A stretch of 64,000 nucleotides of DNA, taken from assembly GCF_020616555.1 (NCBI RefSeq), contig NZ_CP085173.1, forward strand, positions 7,518,001 to 7,582,000, read 5' to 3'. This DNA comes from Streptomyces longhuiensis (GTDB lineage Bacteria; Actinomycetota; Actinomycetes; Streptomycetales; Streptomycetaceae). The notes under the pieces are model-generated. The model had not been told where the DNA came from and did no database searches. It saw only the letters and a list, made by a program, of their open reading frames with translations. The position numbers and the translations under genes are program-made. Below, in pieces: positions 23,731 through 33,006 of the stretch; the stretch's first letter is position 1; each line of letters opens with the position of its first letter.

Positions 23731-24289
23731 CAGCCCGCGCGTAGCGCACTTCCGGTACGAGTTCCCCGCCCGCCTCGTACGGCTCCTCGGCGCCGTCGGG
23801 GGCGAACCCGGAGCGTTCGTAGAACCTGCGGGCGCGGGTGTTGCCCTTGACCACCCACAGGCGTATCCGCTCGTAACCGGCGACGGCGCAGCGGTCCAGG
23901 CAGCTGTGCAGGAGGGTGCGGCCCACGCCCGTGGACAGCTGGCCGTCGTGCACGTAGATCGCGTACAACTCGGCTTCCCCGGGCGGGAGATCGTCGTCGC
24001 GGGACGGGCCGTGACAGGCCCAGCCGACGATGTCGCCGGCGCGTTCGGCGACCACGTTCACCACGGACGAACCGGCCCGCGCGAGACGCTCGCGGCGGCG
24101 TGCCGCGTCCTCCTCGATGCTCAGCGCGGCGAGGAAGGGCGCGGGCATCAGGCCCGCGTACGCCGTCCGCCAGCCGCGGATCCGGATCCCGGCCACCGCC
24201 TCGCAGTCGGCGTCGGTCATGTCCCGGACGCGGATCTTCGCCGCCGGGACCGAAGCTGGGGCGGTGTCGTGGGCCCGAGGGGTGCTCAT
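23720..24289 (-). CDS. GNAT-family N-acetyltransferase
   Basis: 189 residues. The GNAT fold is indicated by MTDADCEAVAGIRIRGW near residue 24, AELYAIYVHDGQLSTGVGRTLL near residues 105-126 where GxGxT/L contacts acetyl-CoA pyrophosphate, and the C-terminal LWVVKGNTRARRFYERSGF that is the hallmark of the family. The acceptor cannot be told. The gene converges with the HEAT-repeat gene with an 11-base overlap of coding ends. CACGAT sits six bases before the ATG with no ribosome binding site, so it may be leaderless. Confidence 0.88.
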   Translation of the reverse strand: MSTPRAHDTAPASVPAAKIRVRDMTDADCEAVAGIRIRGWRTAYAGLMPAPFLAALSIEEDAARRRERLARAGSSVVNVVAERAGDIVGWACHGPSRDDDLPPGEAELYAIYVHDGQLSTGVGRTLLHSCLDRCAVAGYERIRLWVVKGNTRARRFYERSGFAPDGAEEPYEAGGELVPEVRYARAVSL

Positions 24290-24348
24290 GCGCCCATCGT
24301 GACCCGGCGGACACCGCCCCGGCCAGGGTATGCATCAAAGGGGAGTGC

Positions 24349-25923
24349 TCAGCCGCGGAAGCCCATCAGCCCGTGCAGGCGCACGCCGCGTGACGGATGC
24401 GGGCTGACGGCACCCTTCTTCGTGAGCGGCTTGGGCTCCGGCTGCTTCTTGCACGTCGCGTCGGCCTCGCCGCTGCCGCGCGGCACCTTGCCGGTGCGCA
24501 GGTAGTCGGCCAGGTACCGGTCCAGGCAGGCGTTCCCGCTCAGGCTGACGCCGTGGTTCTCGCCGCCCTGCTCGACCACCAGGCTGGAGCCGCGCAGCTC
24601 GCGGTGGACGGCGACCCCGCCCTCGTACGGCGTGGCCCCGTCCTCGGTGGCCTGGAAGAGCAGCGTCGGCGGCAGGTCGTCGTTGGACACGTCCGGCACG
24701 TCCAGCGGGCTCGTCGGCCAGAACGCGCACGGCGCGTTGTACCAGGCGTTGTTCCAGGTGGAGAAGGGGGCCTTCTCGGCCGCCTGCCAGTTGTCGTCGC
24801 GCCACTGGTTCCAGTCGCGCGGCCAGCGGGCGTCGCGGCACTGCACGGCCGTGTAGACGCTGTAGCCGTTGTCGCCCGCGGCGTCGACGGCGCCCAACTT
24901 CTTGTACGCCGCGACCAGCGGGGCCGGCTTCTTGTCCTTCACGTACGCCGCGAACGCCTCGGCCAGATAGGGCCAGTAGCCGTTGTAGTAGCCGCCCGGC
25001 AGGAAGGTGTCCTCCAGCTCGGCGGCACCGACCTTCTTGCCCGCCGGCTTCTTCTGCACGGCGTCGCGCATCGCGTACCACTCGGCCTCGACCTTCGCCG
25101 GGTCCTTGCCGAGCTTGTACGTCGCGTCGTGCCGTGCGACCCAGGCGAGGAACGCCTGATGGCGGGCGTTGAACGCATGGTCCTGGCCCAGGTTGTCGTC
25201 GTACCAGACCCCGCCCGGGTCGACGATCGAGTCGAGCACCAGGCGCCGCACGCGCTGCGGGTAGAGCTTGGCGTAGACGGCGCCCAGGTAGGTGCCGTAC
25301 GAGTAGCCGAAGTAGTTGATCTGCCGCGCGCCGAGCGCCGAGCGGATCGCGTCCATGTCCCTGACGGTGCTCACGGTGTCGAAGTACGGGAGTACGTCCG
25401 CGTACTTCGTGGTGCACGCCTTCGCGAACGCCTGCGCGCGGTCGAGGTTGGCGCGCTCGATCGCGGGGGTGGACGGCACGCTGGGCGGGCGCACGGCGGC
25501 GAAGTGCCCGGGCCGGCAGTTCAGGGCCGGTTTGCTCTTGCCGACGCCGCGCGGGTCGAAGCCCACGACGTCGTACTGGGCGGCGACGTTCTTCGGCAGC
25601 TCGCGTGCCACGAAGCCCGCCAGTGACAGGCCGCTGCCGCCGGGGCCGCCGGGGTTCACCAGGAGCGGGCCCTGTGACGTCTTCGCGGTGTGCCGGACCC
25701 GGGACAGGGCGAGCGTGATCTGCTCACCGCCCGGCCGGTCGTGATCGAGCGGCACCCGCACCGAGGAGCACTGGAGCTTCGGGTAGTTCTTGGTGCCGCA
25801 GTCCTTCCAGGTGAGGGCTGCGCGCTGGACGGAAAGGGTCGGGGCCGCGGCGGCCGGTGCCACGGCGAGCATGCCGGCCACCATGGTGGCGGCGCCGCAC
25901 ACGGCGGCTGCGCTTTTCTTCAT
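24349..25923 (-). CDS. Secreted alpha/beta hydrolase, tripeptidyl aminopeptidase-like (SlpD/SlpE type)
   Basis: 524 residues with a signal peptide (MKKSAAAVCGAATMVAG then a cleavage-like AAAA near residue 29). The mature part has the oxyanion LLVNPGGPGGSGLS near residue 85, FDPRGVGKS, and the nucleophile elbow YFGYSYGTYLG near residue 195. The TAP-like C-terminal domain carries ATEDGATPYEG (Asp) and GGENHGVS (His), completing the triad, and conserved cysteines. Streptomyces homologues are exported tripeptidyl aminopeptidases that trim N-terminal tripeptides. ATG 25923 follows GGGAGG. The coding frame extends upstream but the signal peptide fixes the start. Confidence 0.9.
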   Translation of the reverse strand: MKKSAAAVCGAATMVAGMLAVAPAAAAPTLSVQRAALTWKDCGTKNYPKLQCSSVRVPLDHDRPGGEQITLALSRVRHTAKTSQGPLLVNPGGPGGSGLSLAGFVARELPKNVAAQYDVVGFDPRGVGKSKPALNCRPGHFAAVRPPSVPSTPAIERANLDRAQAFAKACTTKYADVLPYFDTVSTVRDMDAIRSALGARQINYFGYSYGTYLGAVYAKLYPQRVRRLVLDSIVDPGGVWYDDNLGQDHAFNARHQAFLAWVARHDATYKLGKDPAKVEAEWYAMRDAVQKKPAGKKVGAAELEDTFLPGGYYNGYWPYLAEAFAAYVKDKKPAPLVAAYKKLGAVDAAGDNGYSVYTAVQCRDARWPRDWNQWRDDNWQAAEKAPFSTWNNAWYNAPCAFWPTSPLDVPDVSNDDLPPTLLFQATEDGATPYEGGVAVHRELRGSSLVVEQGGENHGVSLSGNACLDRYLADYLRTGKVPRGSGEADATCKKQPEPKPLTKKGAVSPHPSRGVRLHGLMGFRG

Positions 25924-25996
25924 CGGGCCTCCCAGGACGGAGGGTTCGGGGCCGCGAGCGCGCGGCCCCCGCGGCATGGTCCCCGAATCCAGGCCT

Positions 25997-26011
25997 AGAA
26001 CGTCCTGTTCT
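25997..26011. promoter_or_regulatory. Inverted repeat upstream of the tripeptidyl aminopeptidase-like gene
   Basis: AGAAC and GTTCT flank five bases, about 75 bases before the start at 25923. It could be an operator. It resembles an SOS box but has a five-base spacer, so I do not call it one. Confidence 0.3.
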
Positions 26012-26058
26012 GCGCAGAGTTGACCCGATTGGCGTGTACGTGTCCGGGAGTCGCGCGA

Positions 26059-27105
26059 TCAGAGAAGCGTGAGCTGGGTGGCCGCGGGGGCGGGCTCCGG
26101 CTCATGGCGTGCGCGCAGCCGCCGCGGGCTCTGCGCGCGCGAGGGTCCGATGCCGAACTCCGCCGCCAGCTCGTGCACCTGACGGGTGATCCGACGCTGG
26201 TACCACTTCGGCGCGTAGGCGCCCTCCGCGTACAGCCGCTCGTAGCGCCGCACCAGGTGCGGGTGGTGCTGCCCGAGCCAGGACATGAACCACTCGCGTG
26301 CCCCGGGCCGCAGATGCAGCACGAGCGGGGTCACGGAGGTCGCCCCGGCCGCCGCTACGGCCCGTACGGTCTCCCGCAGCTGTCCGGGGTGGTCGCCCAG
26401 GAACGGGATCACGGGGGCCATGAGGACCCCGCAGCCGATGCCGGCCTCGCCCAGGGCGCGGACGACGTCGAGGCGGCGCTCCGGCGCGGGCGTGCCCGGC
26501 TCGACGGTGCGCCACAGCTCGCGGTCGACGAAGCCGACGGACACCGAGACGCCGACGTCGGTGACCTCGGCGGCCTGCCGCAGCAGGTCGAGGTCGCGCA
26601 GGATCAGCGTGCCCTTCGTGAGGATCGAGAACGGGTTCGCGTAGTCCCTGAGCGCCTCGATGATCCCCGGCATCAGCCGGTATCGCCCCTCCGCGCGCTG
26701 GTAGCAGTCCACGTTCGTGCCCATCGCGATGTGCTCGCCGTGCCAGCGGCGTGAGGCGAGGTGGCGGCGCAGCAGCTCCGGCGCGTTCACCTTCACGACG
26801 ATCTGGCTGTCGAAGCCGAGGCCCGTGTCGAGGTCCAGGTAGCTGTGGGTCTTGCGGGCGAAGCAGTAGACGCACGCGTGCGTGCATCCCCGGTACGGGT
26901 TGACCGTCCACTCGAACGGCATGCGGGAGGCGCCGGGCACGCGGTTCACGATCGACCTGGCCCGGATCTCGTGGAAGGTCACGCCCGCGAATTCGGGTGT
27001 GTCGAACGTGCGGGTCGTGACGGTGTCCGCGCCGAACAGCGCGGCGTCCGCGACCCTCCCTGTCGGGATATCGGCCGGATTCTCCGTGAGGTTCTCCCAG
27101 CGCAT
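26059..27105 (-). CDS. Radical SAM protein of the Rv2578c family
   Basis: 348 residues. The radical SAM cluster motif is CTHACVYC (CxxxxC variant CxxxCxxC spacing) near residue 74 in NPYRGCTHACVYCFARKTH, followed by VVKVNAPELLRRHL, GTNVDCYQ and FSILTKGTLILRDLDLL. This matches the SplB-like Rv2578c/intein-free radical SAM family of actinobacteria. The reaction is unknown. Relatives of spore photoproduct lyase act on DNA damage, which would fit the SOS-like site in its promoter. AGGAGG precedes the ATG at 27105. The last 40 residues are basic and Pro-rich. Confidence 0.88.
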   Translation of the reverse strand: MRWENLTENPADIPTGRVADAALFGADTVTTRTFDTPEFAGVTFHEIRARSIVNRVPGASRMPFEWTVNPYRGCTHACVYCFARKTHSYLDLDTGLGFDSQIVVKVNAPELLRRHLASRRWHGEHIAMGTNVDCYQRAEGRYRLMPGIIEALRDYANPFSILTKGTLILRDLDLLRQAAEVTDVGVSVSVGFVDRELWRTVEPGTPAPERRLDVVRALGEAGIGCGVLMAPVIPFLGDHPGQLRETVRAVAAAGATSVTPLVLHLRPGAREWFMSWLGQHHPHLVRRYERLYAEGAYAPKWYQRRITRQVHELAAEFGIGPSRAQSPRRLRARHEPEPAPAATQLTLL

Positions 27106-27131
27106 GACGCCTCCTAGCTAGCACTGGGCAC

Positions 27132-27149
27132 AGAATAGAACACATGTTC
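27132..27149 (-). promoter_or_regulatory. Promoter with LexA-type SOS box for the radical SAM gene
   Basis: GAACACATGTTC at 27138-27149 fits the actinobacterial LexA core GAAC-N4-GTTC. On the minus strand it is immediately followed by TATTCT (27137-27132), a good -10 hexamer, so the box would occupy the promoter spacer. The start codon is 27 bases downstream of the -10. Confidence 0.6.
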
Positions 27150-27248
27150 CCTTGATCGTGCGACCCCGATTTTGGCGGCCGATGCGGAGGGTGGTTGGCT
27201 TGGGCTCCCTCTCGAACATTGAGAACACCGACTGCTGGAGGAAGTGCC

Positions 27249-27692
27249 ATGGCGCAGGTCGAGGCCATCACGGAGCGGGTCATCGCCGCCAAGCCGGACG
27301 ACGTATTCGACGCGCTCGCCGACTACAGCGGCACGCGCGCGAAGCTGCTGCCCGAGCACTTCAGCGAGTACGAGGTCCGCGAGGGCGGCGACGGCGAGGG
27401 CACGCTCGTCCACTGGAAGCTCCAGGCCACCAGCAAGCGGATCCGCGACTGCCTCCTCGAGGTCGGCGAGCCCACCGACGGCGAGCTCGTCGAGAAGGAC
27501 CGCAACTCCTCGATGGTCACCACCTGGCGCGTGACCCCCTCCGGCGAGGGCGCCTCCCGTGTCGTCGTCACCACCGTGTGGAACGGCGCGGGCGGCATCG
27601 GCGGCTTCTTCGAGAAGACCTTCGCCCCCAAGGGCCTCGGCCGCATCTACGACGAGATCCTCACGAAGCTCGCCGCCGAGGTGGAGAAGTGA
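27249..27692 (+). CDS. SRPBCC-family protein (START/Bet v1-like)
   Basis: 147 residues with the polyketide cyclase/START-like helix-grip layout: AITERVIAAKPDDVFDALADY at the N-terminus, a run of beta strands (TLVHWKLQATSKRIRDCLLEV, SSMVTTWRVTPSG, SRVVVTTVWNGAGG quoted as segments) and a long C-terminal helix GLGRIYDEILTKLAAEVEK. Such proteins bind small hydrophobic ligands in a central cavity. No catalytic residues can be named. GGAGGAAG lies at proper spacing before the ATG. It is divergent from the radical SAM gene. Confidence 0.85.
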   Translation: MAQVEAITERVIAAKPDDVFDALADYSGTRAKLLPEHFSEYEVREGGDGEGTLVHWKLQATSKRIRDCLLEVGEPTDGELVEKDRNSSMVTTWRVTPSGEGASRVVVTTVWNGAGGIGGFFEKTFAPKGLGRIYDEILTKLAAEVEK

Positions 27693-27871
27693 CCCCGATG
27701 TAGTGCTCACCGTTTCGAGTGGTTTTCCGCTCGCGCGCGGTTGTACGCCGTAGGGCTCCCACCGGCGCATTCGCGCCCGGAACCCGCCGGAGCCGCCCCT
27801 CGTCGCGCTTGCCCGCAGTTGTCGCGTAATGCGAGAAATATGCGGCGCAGGCGCGACGAGGGGAGCGACAG

Positions 27872-30283
27872 GTGGGCACGACGACGCTGGTGACGAGTGA
27901 GCCGGGGCCGGTGCCGGCGACGGAACCGACCCCGCACCCCGAGCCCCAACCGGCCGCGGAGCAGCGGCAGTTCCCCGACCACGGCCTCAGCCCGAGCCGG
28001 GTCCGGATGGTCTTCTTCGGACTCATGCTGGCGCTGCTGCTGGCCGCGCTCGACCAGATGATCGTCGCCACCGCGCTCCCGAAGGTCGTCGGCGAGCTGC
28101 ACGGCCTCGACAAGATGTCCTGGGCGATCACCGCCTATCTCCTGACCGCCACCATCGGCCTGCCGATCTACGGCAAGCTCGGCGACCTCTTCGGCCGCAA
28201 GGGCGTCTTCCAGTTCGCCATCGCCGTCTTCGTCGTCGGCTCCGCGCTGGCCGGCTGGTCTCGCACCATGGACGAACTCATCGCGTTCCGCGCCGTCCAG
28301 GGCATCGGCGCCGGCGGTCTCATGATCGGCGTGCAGGCGATCATCGCGGACATCGTGCCGCCCCGCGAACGCGGCCGCTACATGGGCCTCATCGGCGCCG
28401 CGTTCGGCCTCGCCTCCGTCGCGGGCCCGCTGCTCGGCGGCTACTTCACCGACCACCTCACCTGGCGCTGGTGCTTCTACATCAACGTGCCCTTCGGCCT
28501 GGTCACGCTCGCCGTCGTCACCGTCGTCCTCAAACTGCCCCGCCCGACGACCAAGGCCAGGCTCGACGTCCTCGGGGCCCTGCTGCTCGCGGCGGCATCG
28601 ACCTGCCTCGTGCTGCTGACCAGTTGGGGCGGCACCGAGTACGCCTGGGGTTCGCGCGTCATCCTGGGGCTCGCCGCCGGAGCGGCCGTGACGGCCGTGC
28701 TGTTCGTCGTCGCCGAGCGCTTCGCCGCCGAACCCATCATCCCGCTGCGGCTGTTCCGCGACCCCGTCTTCAACATCACCGGCCTGGTCGGCATGGTCAT
28801 CGGCATCGCCCTCTTCGGAGCGGCCAGTTACCTGCCGACCTTCCTCCAGATGGTCGACGGCGCGAGCGCCACCGAGTCCGGGCTGCTCATGCTCCCGATG
28901 ATGGGCGGCATCGTCATCGCCTCGATCGTCTCGGGCCAGCTCATCAGCCACACCGGGCACTACAAGGTCTACCCGATCCTCGGCGGGGCCCTCTCGACGC
29001 TGGGCATGTGGCTCCTTTCCCGCCTCGAAGTGGACACCCCGCGGCTGCACTACAGCCTCTTCATGGCCGTGCTCGGCGCGGGCATCGGCCTGATCATGCC
29101 GGTCCTGATCCTCGCCGTGCAGAACGCCGTACGCCCCGCCGACATCGGCACCGCGACCAGCGCCAACAACTACTTCCGGCAGATCGGCGGCAGCGTCGGC
29201 GCCGCGATCTTCGGCACCCTCTTCGCCGACCGGCTCGCCGACGCACTCGCGGACCGGCTGCCCAAGGGGGCGGGCCTGCCCGACCCGGAGTCCATCACCC
29301 CGCAGCTCGTCCACGCCCTGCCGCCCGCGCTGCGCGACGGCTACATCCAGGCGTACGCCGACGCGATGCCCCGGATCTTCCTCTACCTCGTCCCGGTGCT
29401 CGTCCTCGGCCTCGTGATCGCCTTCTTCCTCAAGGAGACACCCCTGTTGTCCAGTGCCGCCCCCCACAGCGCCCCGAGCGGCGAGACCACCTCCGTCCCC
29501 TCCCAGCCCCGGCCCCCGTACGGCGCCGGCGTCCCCGTCTGCGGCATCGTCCAGCACTCCGACGGGACCGCGGTGCCGCGCGCCGCGCTCACCCTCATCG
29601 ACGTCGGCGGCCAGCAGATCGGGCGCGGCGCGAGCGGTGACGACGGCCGGTACGCCCTGTCGACACCCGGCTCCGGAAGTTACGTCCTGATCGCGGCCGC
29701 GGGCGGACACCAGCCCCAGGCCGTGACCGTCACCGTGGGGGAGCGGCCCGTCGACCTCGACGTCGTCCTTGGCGGCGCCGGGCGGCTCGCCGGAAGCGTG
29801 CTGACCGCCGACGGCGCGCCCGTGCGCGACGCCACCGTGACCCTGACCAACGTCCACGGCGAGGTCGTCGCCACGACCCGCAGCGGACGCGAAGGCAGCT
29901 ACGTCATCACGGAACTGGTGGCCGGCGAGTACACGCTCGCCGGGAGCGCGCCCGCGTTCCGCCCCGCCGCGCTCCCCGTCACCGTGATGGCCGCGCGCGA
30001 GACCCGCCAGGACGTCGAACTCGCGGGCGGCGCCGTGCTGCGCGGCACGGTCAGGGCCGGCGGCGGCCGCCCCGTCGAGGACGCGCGCGTGACGCTCCTC
30101 GACGCGGCGGGCAACGTCGTCGACACCCTCACGACCGGTATCGACGGCACGTTCCGCTTCGTCGACCTGTCGTCGGGCGAGTACACCGTGATCGCCGCCG
30201 GTTACCCGCCGGTCGCCACGGTGCTGCACATGGCGGGCGGCGGCCGCACGGAGCGTGACCTGCAACTGGGCCACGAGGACTGA
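27872..30283 (+). CDS. DHA2-type MFS drug exporter fused to three carboxypeptidase-regulatory-like repeats
   Basis: 803 residues. Residues 1-520 are a 14-helix EmrB/QacA-type proton antiporter: [17 protein letters not shown] near 55 is the motif typical of DHA2 exporters, [11 protein letters not shown] is motif A and [20 protein letters not shown] is motif C. Residues about 551-803 hold three tandem beta-sandwich repeats, each about 83 residues, starting [39 protein letters not shown] and [19 protein letters not shown]. These resemble CarboxypepD_reg/Cna-B domains. With 14 helices the repeats would lie in the cytoplasm, which is unusual for this fold. GTG 27872 follows GAGGGGAG. Confidence 0.9.
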   Translation: MGTTTLVTSEPGPVPATEPTPHPEPQPAAEQRQFPDHGLSPSRVRMVFFGLMLALLLAALDQMIVATALPKVVGELHGLDKMSWAITAYLLTATIGLPIYGKLGDLFGRKGVFQFAIAVFVVGSALAGWSRTMDELIAFRAVQGIGAGGLMIGVQAIIADIVPPRERGRYMGLIGAAFGLASVAGPLLGGYFTDHLTWRWCFYINVPFGLVTLAVVTVVLKLPRPTTKARLDVLGALLLAAASTCLVLLTSWGGTEYAWGSRVILGLAAGAAVTAVLFVVAERFAAEPIIPLRLFRDPVFNITGLVGMVIGIALFGAASYLPTFLQMVDGASATESGLLMLPMMGGIVIASIVSGQLISHTGHYKVYPILGGALSTLGMWLLSRLEVDTPRLHYSLFMAVLGAGIGLIMPVLILAVQNAVRPADIGTATSANNYFRQIGGSVGAAIFGTLFADRLADALADRLPKGAGLPDPESITPQLVHALPPALRDGYIQAYADAMPRIFLYLVPVLVLGLVIAFFLKETPLLSSAAPHSAPSGETTSVPSQPRPPYGAGVPVCGIVQHSDGTAVPRAALTLIDVGGQQIGRGASGDDGRYALSTPGSGSYVLIAAAGGHQPQAVTVTVGERPVDLDVVLGGAGRLAGSVLTADGAPVRDATVTLTNVHGEVVATTRSGREGSYVITELVAGEYTLAGSAPAFRPAALPVTVMAARETRQDVELAGGAVLRGTVRAGGGRPVEDARVTLLDAAGNVVDTLTTGIDGTFRFVDLSSGEYTVIAAGYPPVATVLHMAGGGRTERDLQLGHED

Positions 30284-30289
30284 GCGTTG

Positions 30290-30314
30290 GGGGCCGGGCA
30301 GGGCGCCCGGCCCC
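30290..30314 (+). terminator. Hairpin terminator after the exporter gene
   Basis: A perfect 10-bp stem (30290-30299 with 30305-30314) and loop AGGGC begin 6 bases after the stop codon. No U-tract follows. Confidence 0.75.
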
Positions 30315-30437
30315 GGCCCGCCGCGCCCGTTCAATTCGGCCGATGCAGCCCCCTGTATCCCCGTACCGCGTACCGTGGAACGGGAAAGGGCCGAACCAAT
30401 GACGCTCGGTCGCCGCGCGGGGAAGGGAGCGCAGGCC

Positions 30438-32879
30438 ATGCACAGTGGCACCGGGACGGCCCCGCAGAGCCCCGTGCCCGGCCGGGTACCCCTGGCGGTC
30501 GTCGTGGTCGACGCGTCAGGACGCGTCTCGCACTGGAGCACCGGCGCGCGCCGCCTCTTCGGCCCCGCGCGCGAGGATGCCGTCGGCCGCCCCGCCACCG
30601 ACCTGCTGCCCGTCTCCGGCGCACTGCCCGAAGGGCTCGACTCACGGGCGTACGAGGACGAGAGCGCGTACGACGGGCTCGGCCCGGACCTGGAGTCCTC
30701 GCTCGACGGGCGGGCCTCCTATCCCGCCGCGGGCCGCGCCCGCCTCGAAGCCCCCGGCCATGAGCGCATCGACGTCCTGTGGTGGGCCTACCCGCTCGTC
30801 GGCCCCGGGCCCGAGAAGCTCCTCGTACTCGCCGCCGACGCCGGCCGGCTGCACGCCGACGACGTGCCCGACGGGCAGCCGCTGGAGCGCATCGCGCCCG
30901 GCTTCGCGCTGCACACCGACTTCCCCGGAGCCGACGAGCTGGCCCGCGGACTCCCCGCCATCCTGCCCAGCATGAGCGTCGGCGAGAGCGCCCGCATCGT
31001 CTCCCAGGTGCTCGAACTCGGCTATCCCGTCCTGGAGTTCAGCCTCCACGACCGCGTGCCCGTCACCGCCGACTGGGGCGTGCCCCGGCGCGCCGAGCGC
31101 AAGGCCCGCAGGGAGGAGGCCGCCCGCGCGGCCGCCGCCGGACTGCCCGCACCGCGCCGCGCGCCCGACGACGAGGCGGACGACGACGCCGGCGACCTCG
31201 AGTACGCGGCCGTGCGCGAACACCTGGAGTTCCTCAACGAGGTGAGTGGACGCATAGGTTCGTCCCTCGACCTGTCCCGCACGATCATCGAGGTCAGCCG
31301 GGCCGTCGTGCCGCGCTTCACGGACGTCGCGGGCACGTATCTGCGCGAACAGGTCGTCGCGGGCGAGGGGTTCCCCGACGGCCCGCCCGACGCGACCACG
31401 ATGTGGCACCGCGTCGCCCTGGAGCACACGGACGAGCCGGGCCGCTGGGACGACATCGTACCCGTCGGCGAGTCGATGCCGTTCCCCGCGCACACGCCGT
31501 TCTTCCAGTGCATGACCTCCGGGCAGCCCGTCCTCGTCCCGCGCATCACCGAGGAGATGGGCAACGCGATCGCGTCGCAGTTCGAGAAGCGCGACATCAG
31601 GCCCCTCATCACCGACCGTTCGATGCTGGTGGTGCCCCTGAAGGCGCGCAACGTCGTCCTCGGGTTCATGATCCTGCTGCGCCACCGGGAACGCCCGGTC
31701 TTCAACGACATGGACCGCGTCACCGGCGCCGAGCTCGCCGCCCGCGCGGGCCTCGTCCTCGACAACGCCCGCATGTACACGTACCAGGAGAGCGTCGCCG
31801 AGACCCTCCAGGACAGCATGCTGCCGCACATCGAGCCCCGCATGCCCGGCTGCGACCTCGCCACCCGCTACCTGCCCGGCACCCTGCTCGGCCGCGTCGG
31901 CGGCGACTGGTTCGACTCGATCAAACTCCCGGGCTCGCGCACGGCGCTCGTCGTCGGCGACGTCATGGGCCACGGCCTCAACTCGGCGGCGATGATGGGC
32001 CAGTTGCGCACCGCCGTCCAGACCATGGCCGCCCTCGACCTGCCACCGGCCCAGCTCCTGCGCAACCTGGACGACCTCGCCCAGCGCCTCGGCGAGCACT
32101 ACCTCGCGACCTGCCTGTACGCGGTCTACGACCCCATCGCGAACGAGCTGGAGCTCGCCAACGCCGGGCACATCCCGCCGGTCCTCGTCCGCGCCGAGGA
32201 CGGCCGCAGTGAACTGCTGGAACTGCCCACCGGCGCGCCCATCGGCGTCGGCGGCGTCCCCTTCGAATCGGTCCGCGTCCCGATGGCGCCCGGCGACCGG
32301 CTCGTGATGTGCACCGACGGCCTCGTCGAGGTGCGGGGCGAGGACATCGGTGTCGGCCTCGCCACCCTGTGCGAGTCCGCCGCCCACCCGGCGGCCTCCA
32401 TGGACGCGGCCTGCGACACCATCATCAGAGCCCTGAACACCCGCGGCGGCCGCAAGGACGACGTCGCCCTCCTCATGGCCCGGCTCAACGGCATCGCGCC
32501 CGAGGACGTCGCCCACCGGAACGTGGCTCCCGAGCCCGCCGAGGTGTCCCGCACACGCGCCCTCGTCCGCGACCAGCTCACGGCCTGGGGTCTCGGCGCG
32601 CTCACCGCCCCCGCCGAACTCATGGTGGGGGAGCTCGTCACCAACGCCGTGCGGCACGCCCGCACCCGCAGCGTCGGGGTACGCCTGGTGCGCTCGGGGA
32701 CCCTCGTGTGCGAGGTCGAGGACGACGACCAGAGGCTGCCCACGCTGCTCAACGCGGGCCCGGGCGACGAGTTCGGCCGTGGCCTGCGCGTCGTGAGCGC
32801 CCTCGCCAGGGAGTGGGGGACGAGCCGTACGGGTTCCGGGAAGACCGTGTGGTTCGAACTGGCGTTGCCACGAACGTAG
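30438..32879 (+). CDS. Multidomain PP2C (SpoIIE-type) phosphatase with PAS, GAF and anti-sigma-like ATPase domains
   Basis: 813 residues in the order PAS-like (about 15-60), an intermediate region, GAF (about 253-450), PP2C/SpoIIE phosphatase (about 460-684) and C-terminal HATPase_c (about 715-813). PP2C metal residues appear in GRVGGDWFDSI, VVGDVMGHGLNSA and CTDGLVEVRGEDI; the ATPase N-box is ELVTNAVRHA and the G-box DEFGRGLRVVSAL. Such proteins reverse or impose phosphorylation of anti-sigma antagonists in the RsbU/RsbW style, with sensing through PAS and GAF. Start at ATG 30438 (GGGAG upstream); an in-frame ATG at 30399 is also possible. It is soluble and cytoplasmic. Confidence 0.9.
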   Translation: MHSGTGTAPQSPVPGRVPLAVVVVDASGRVSHWSTGARRLFGPAREDAVGRPATDLLPVSGALPEGLDSRAYEDESAYDGLGPDLESSLDGRASYPAAGRARLEAPGHERIDVLWWAYPLVGPGPEKLLVLAADAGRLHADDVPDGQPLERIAPGFALHTDFPGADELARGLPAILPSMSVGESARIVSQVLELGYPVLEFSLHDRVPVTADWGVPRRAERKARREEAARAAAAGLPAPRRAPDDEADDDAGDLEYAAVREHLEFLNEVSGRIGSSLDLSRTIIEVSRAVVPRFTDVAGTYLREQVVAGEGFPDGPPDATTMWHRVALEHTDEPGRWDDIVPVGESMPFPAHTPFFQCMTSGQPVLVPRITEEMGNAIASQFEKRDIRPLITDRSMLVVPLKARNVVLGFMILLRHRERPVFNDMDRVTGAELAARAGLVLDNARMYTYQESVAETLQDSMLPHIEPRMPGCDLATRYLPGTLLGRVGGDWFDSIKLPGSRTALVVGDVMGHGLNSAAMMGQLRTAVQTMAALDLPPAQLLRNLDDLAQRLGEHYLATCLYAVYDPIANELELANAGHIPPVLVRAEDGRSELLELPTGAPIGVGGVPFESVRVPMAPGDRLVMCTDGLVEVRGEDIGVGLATLCESAAHPAASMDAACDTIIRALNTRGGRKDDVALLMARLNGIAPEDVAHRNVAPEPAEVSRTRALVRDQLTAWGLGALTAPAELMVGELVTNAVRHARTRSVGVRLVRSGTLVCEVEDDDQRLPTLLNAGPGDEFGRGLRVVSALAREWGTSRTGSGKTVWFELALPRT

Positions 32880-33006
32880 TTGGCGGCGCGGGGCGCTCGG
32901 CGGACATGCATCGAATGCGGCGTGAAGGTATGCGCCGGGTGCTTGTGGGCGGGCCCGGGGAGCGGTAGACCGATCTTGCCGTGCCACCGCACCCCGGGAG
33001 CTGCAG

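Noticed and set aside
25997..26011. Second SOS box upstream of the tripeptidyl aminopeptidase-like gene
   Set aside because: The half-sites AGAAC and GTTCT are separated by five bases instead of four, and the gene is an exported peptidase.
27707..30598. 963-residue frame on the minus strand opposite the MFS exporter gene
   Set aside because: It is low-complexity Asp/Gly/Glu-rich reverse complement of the exporter, with no motifs.
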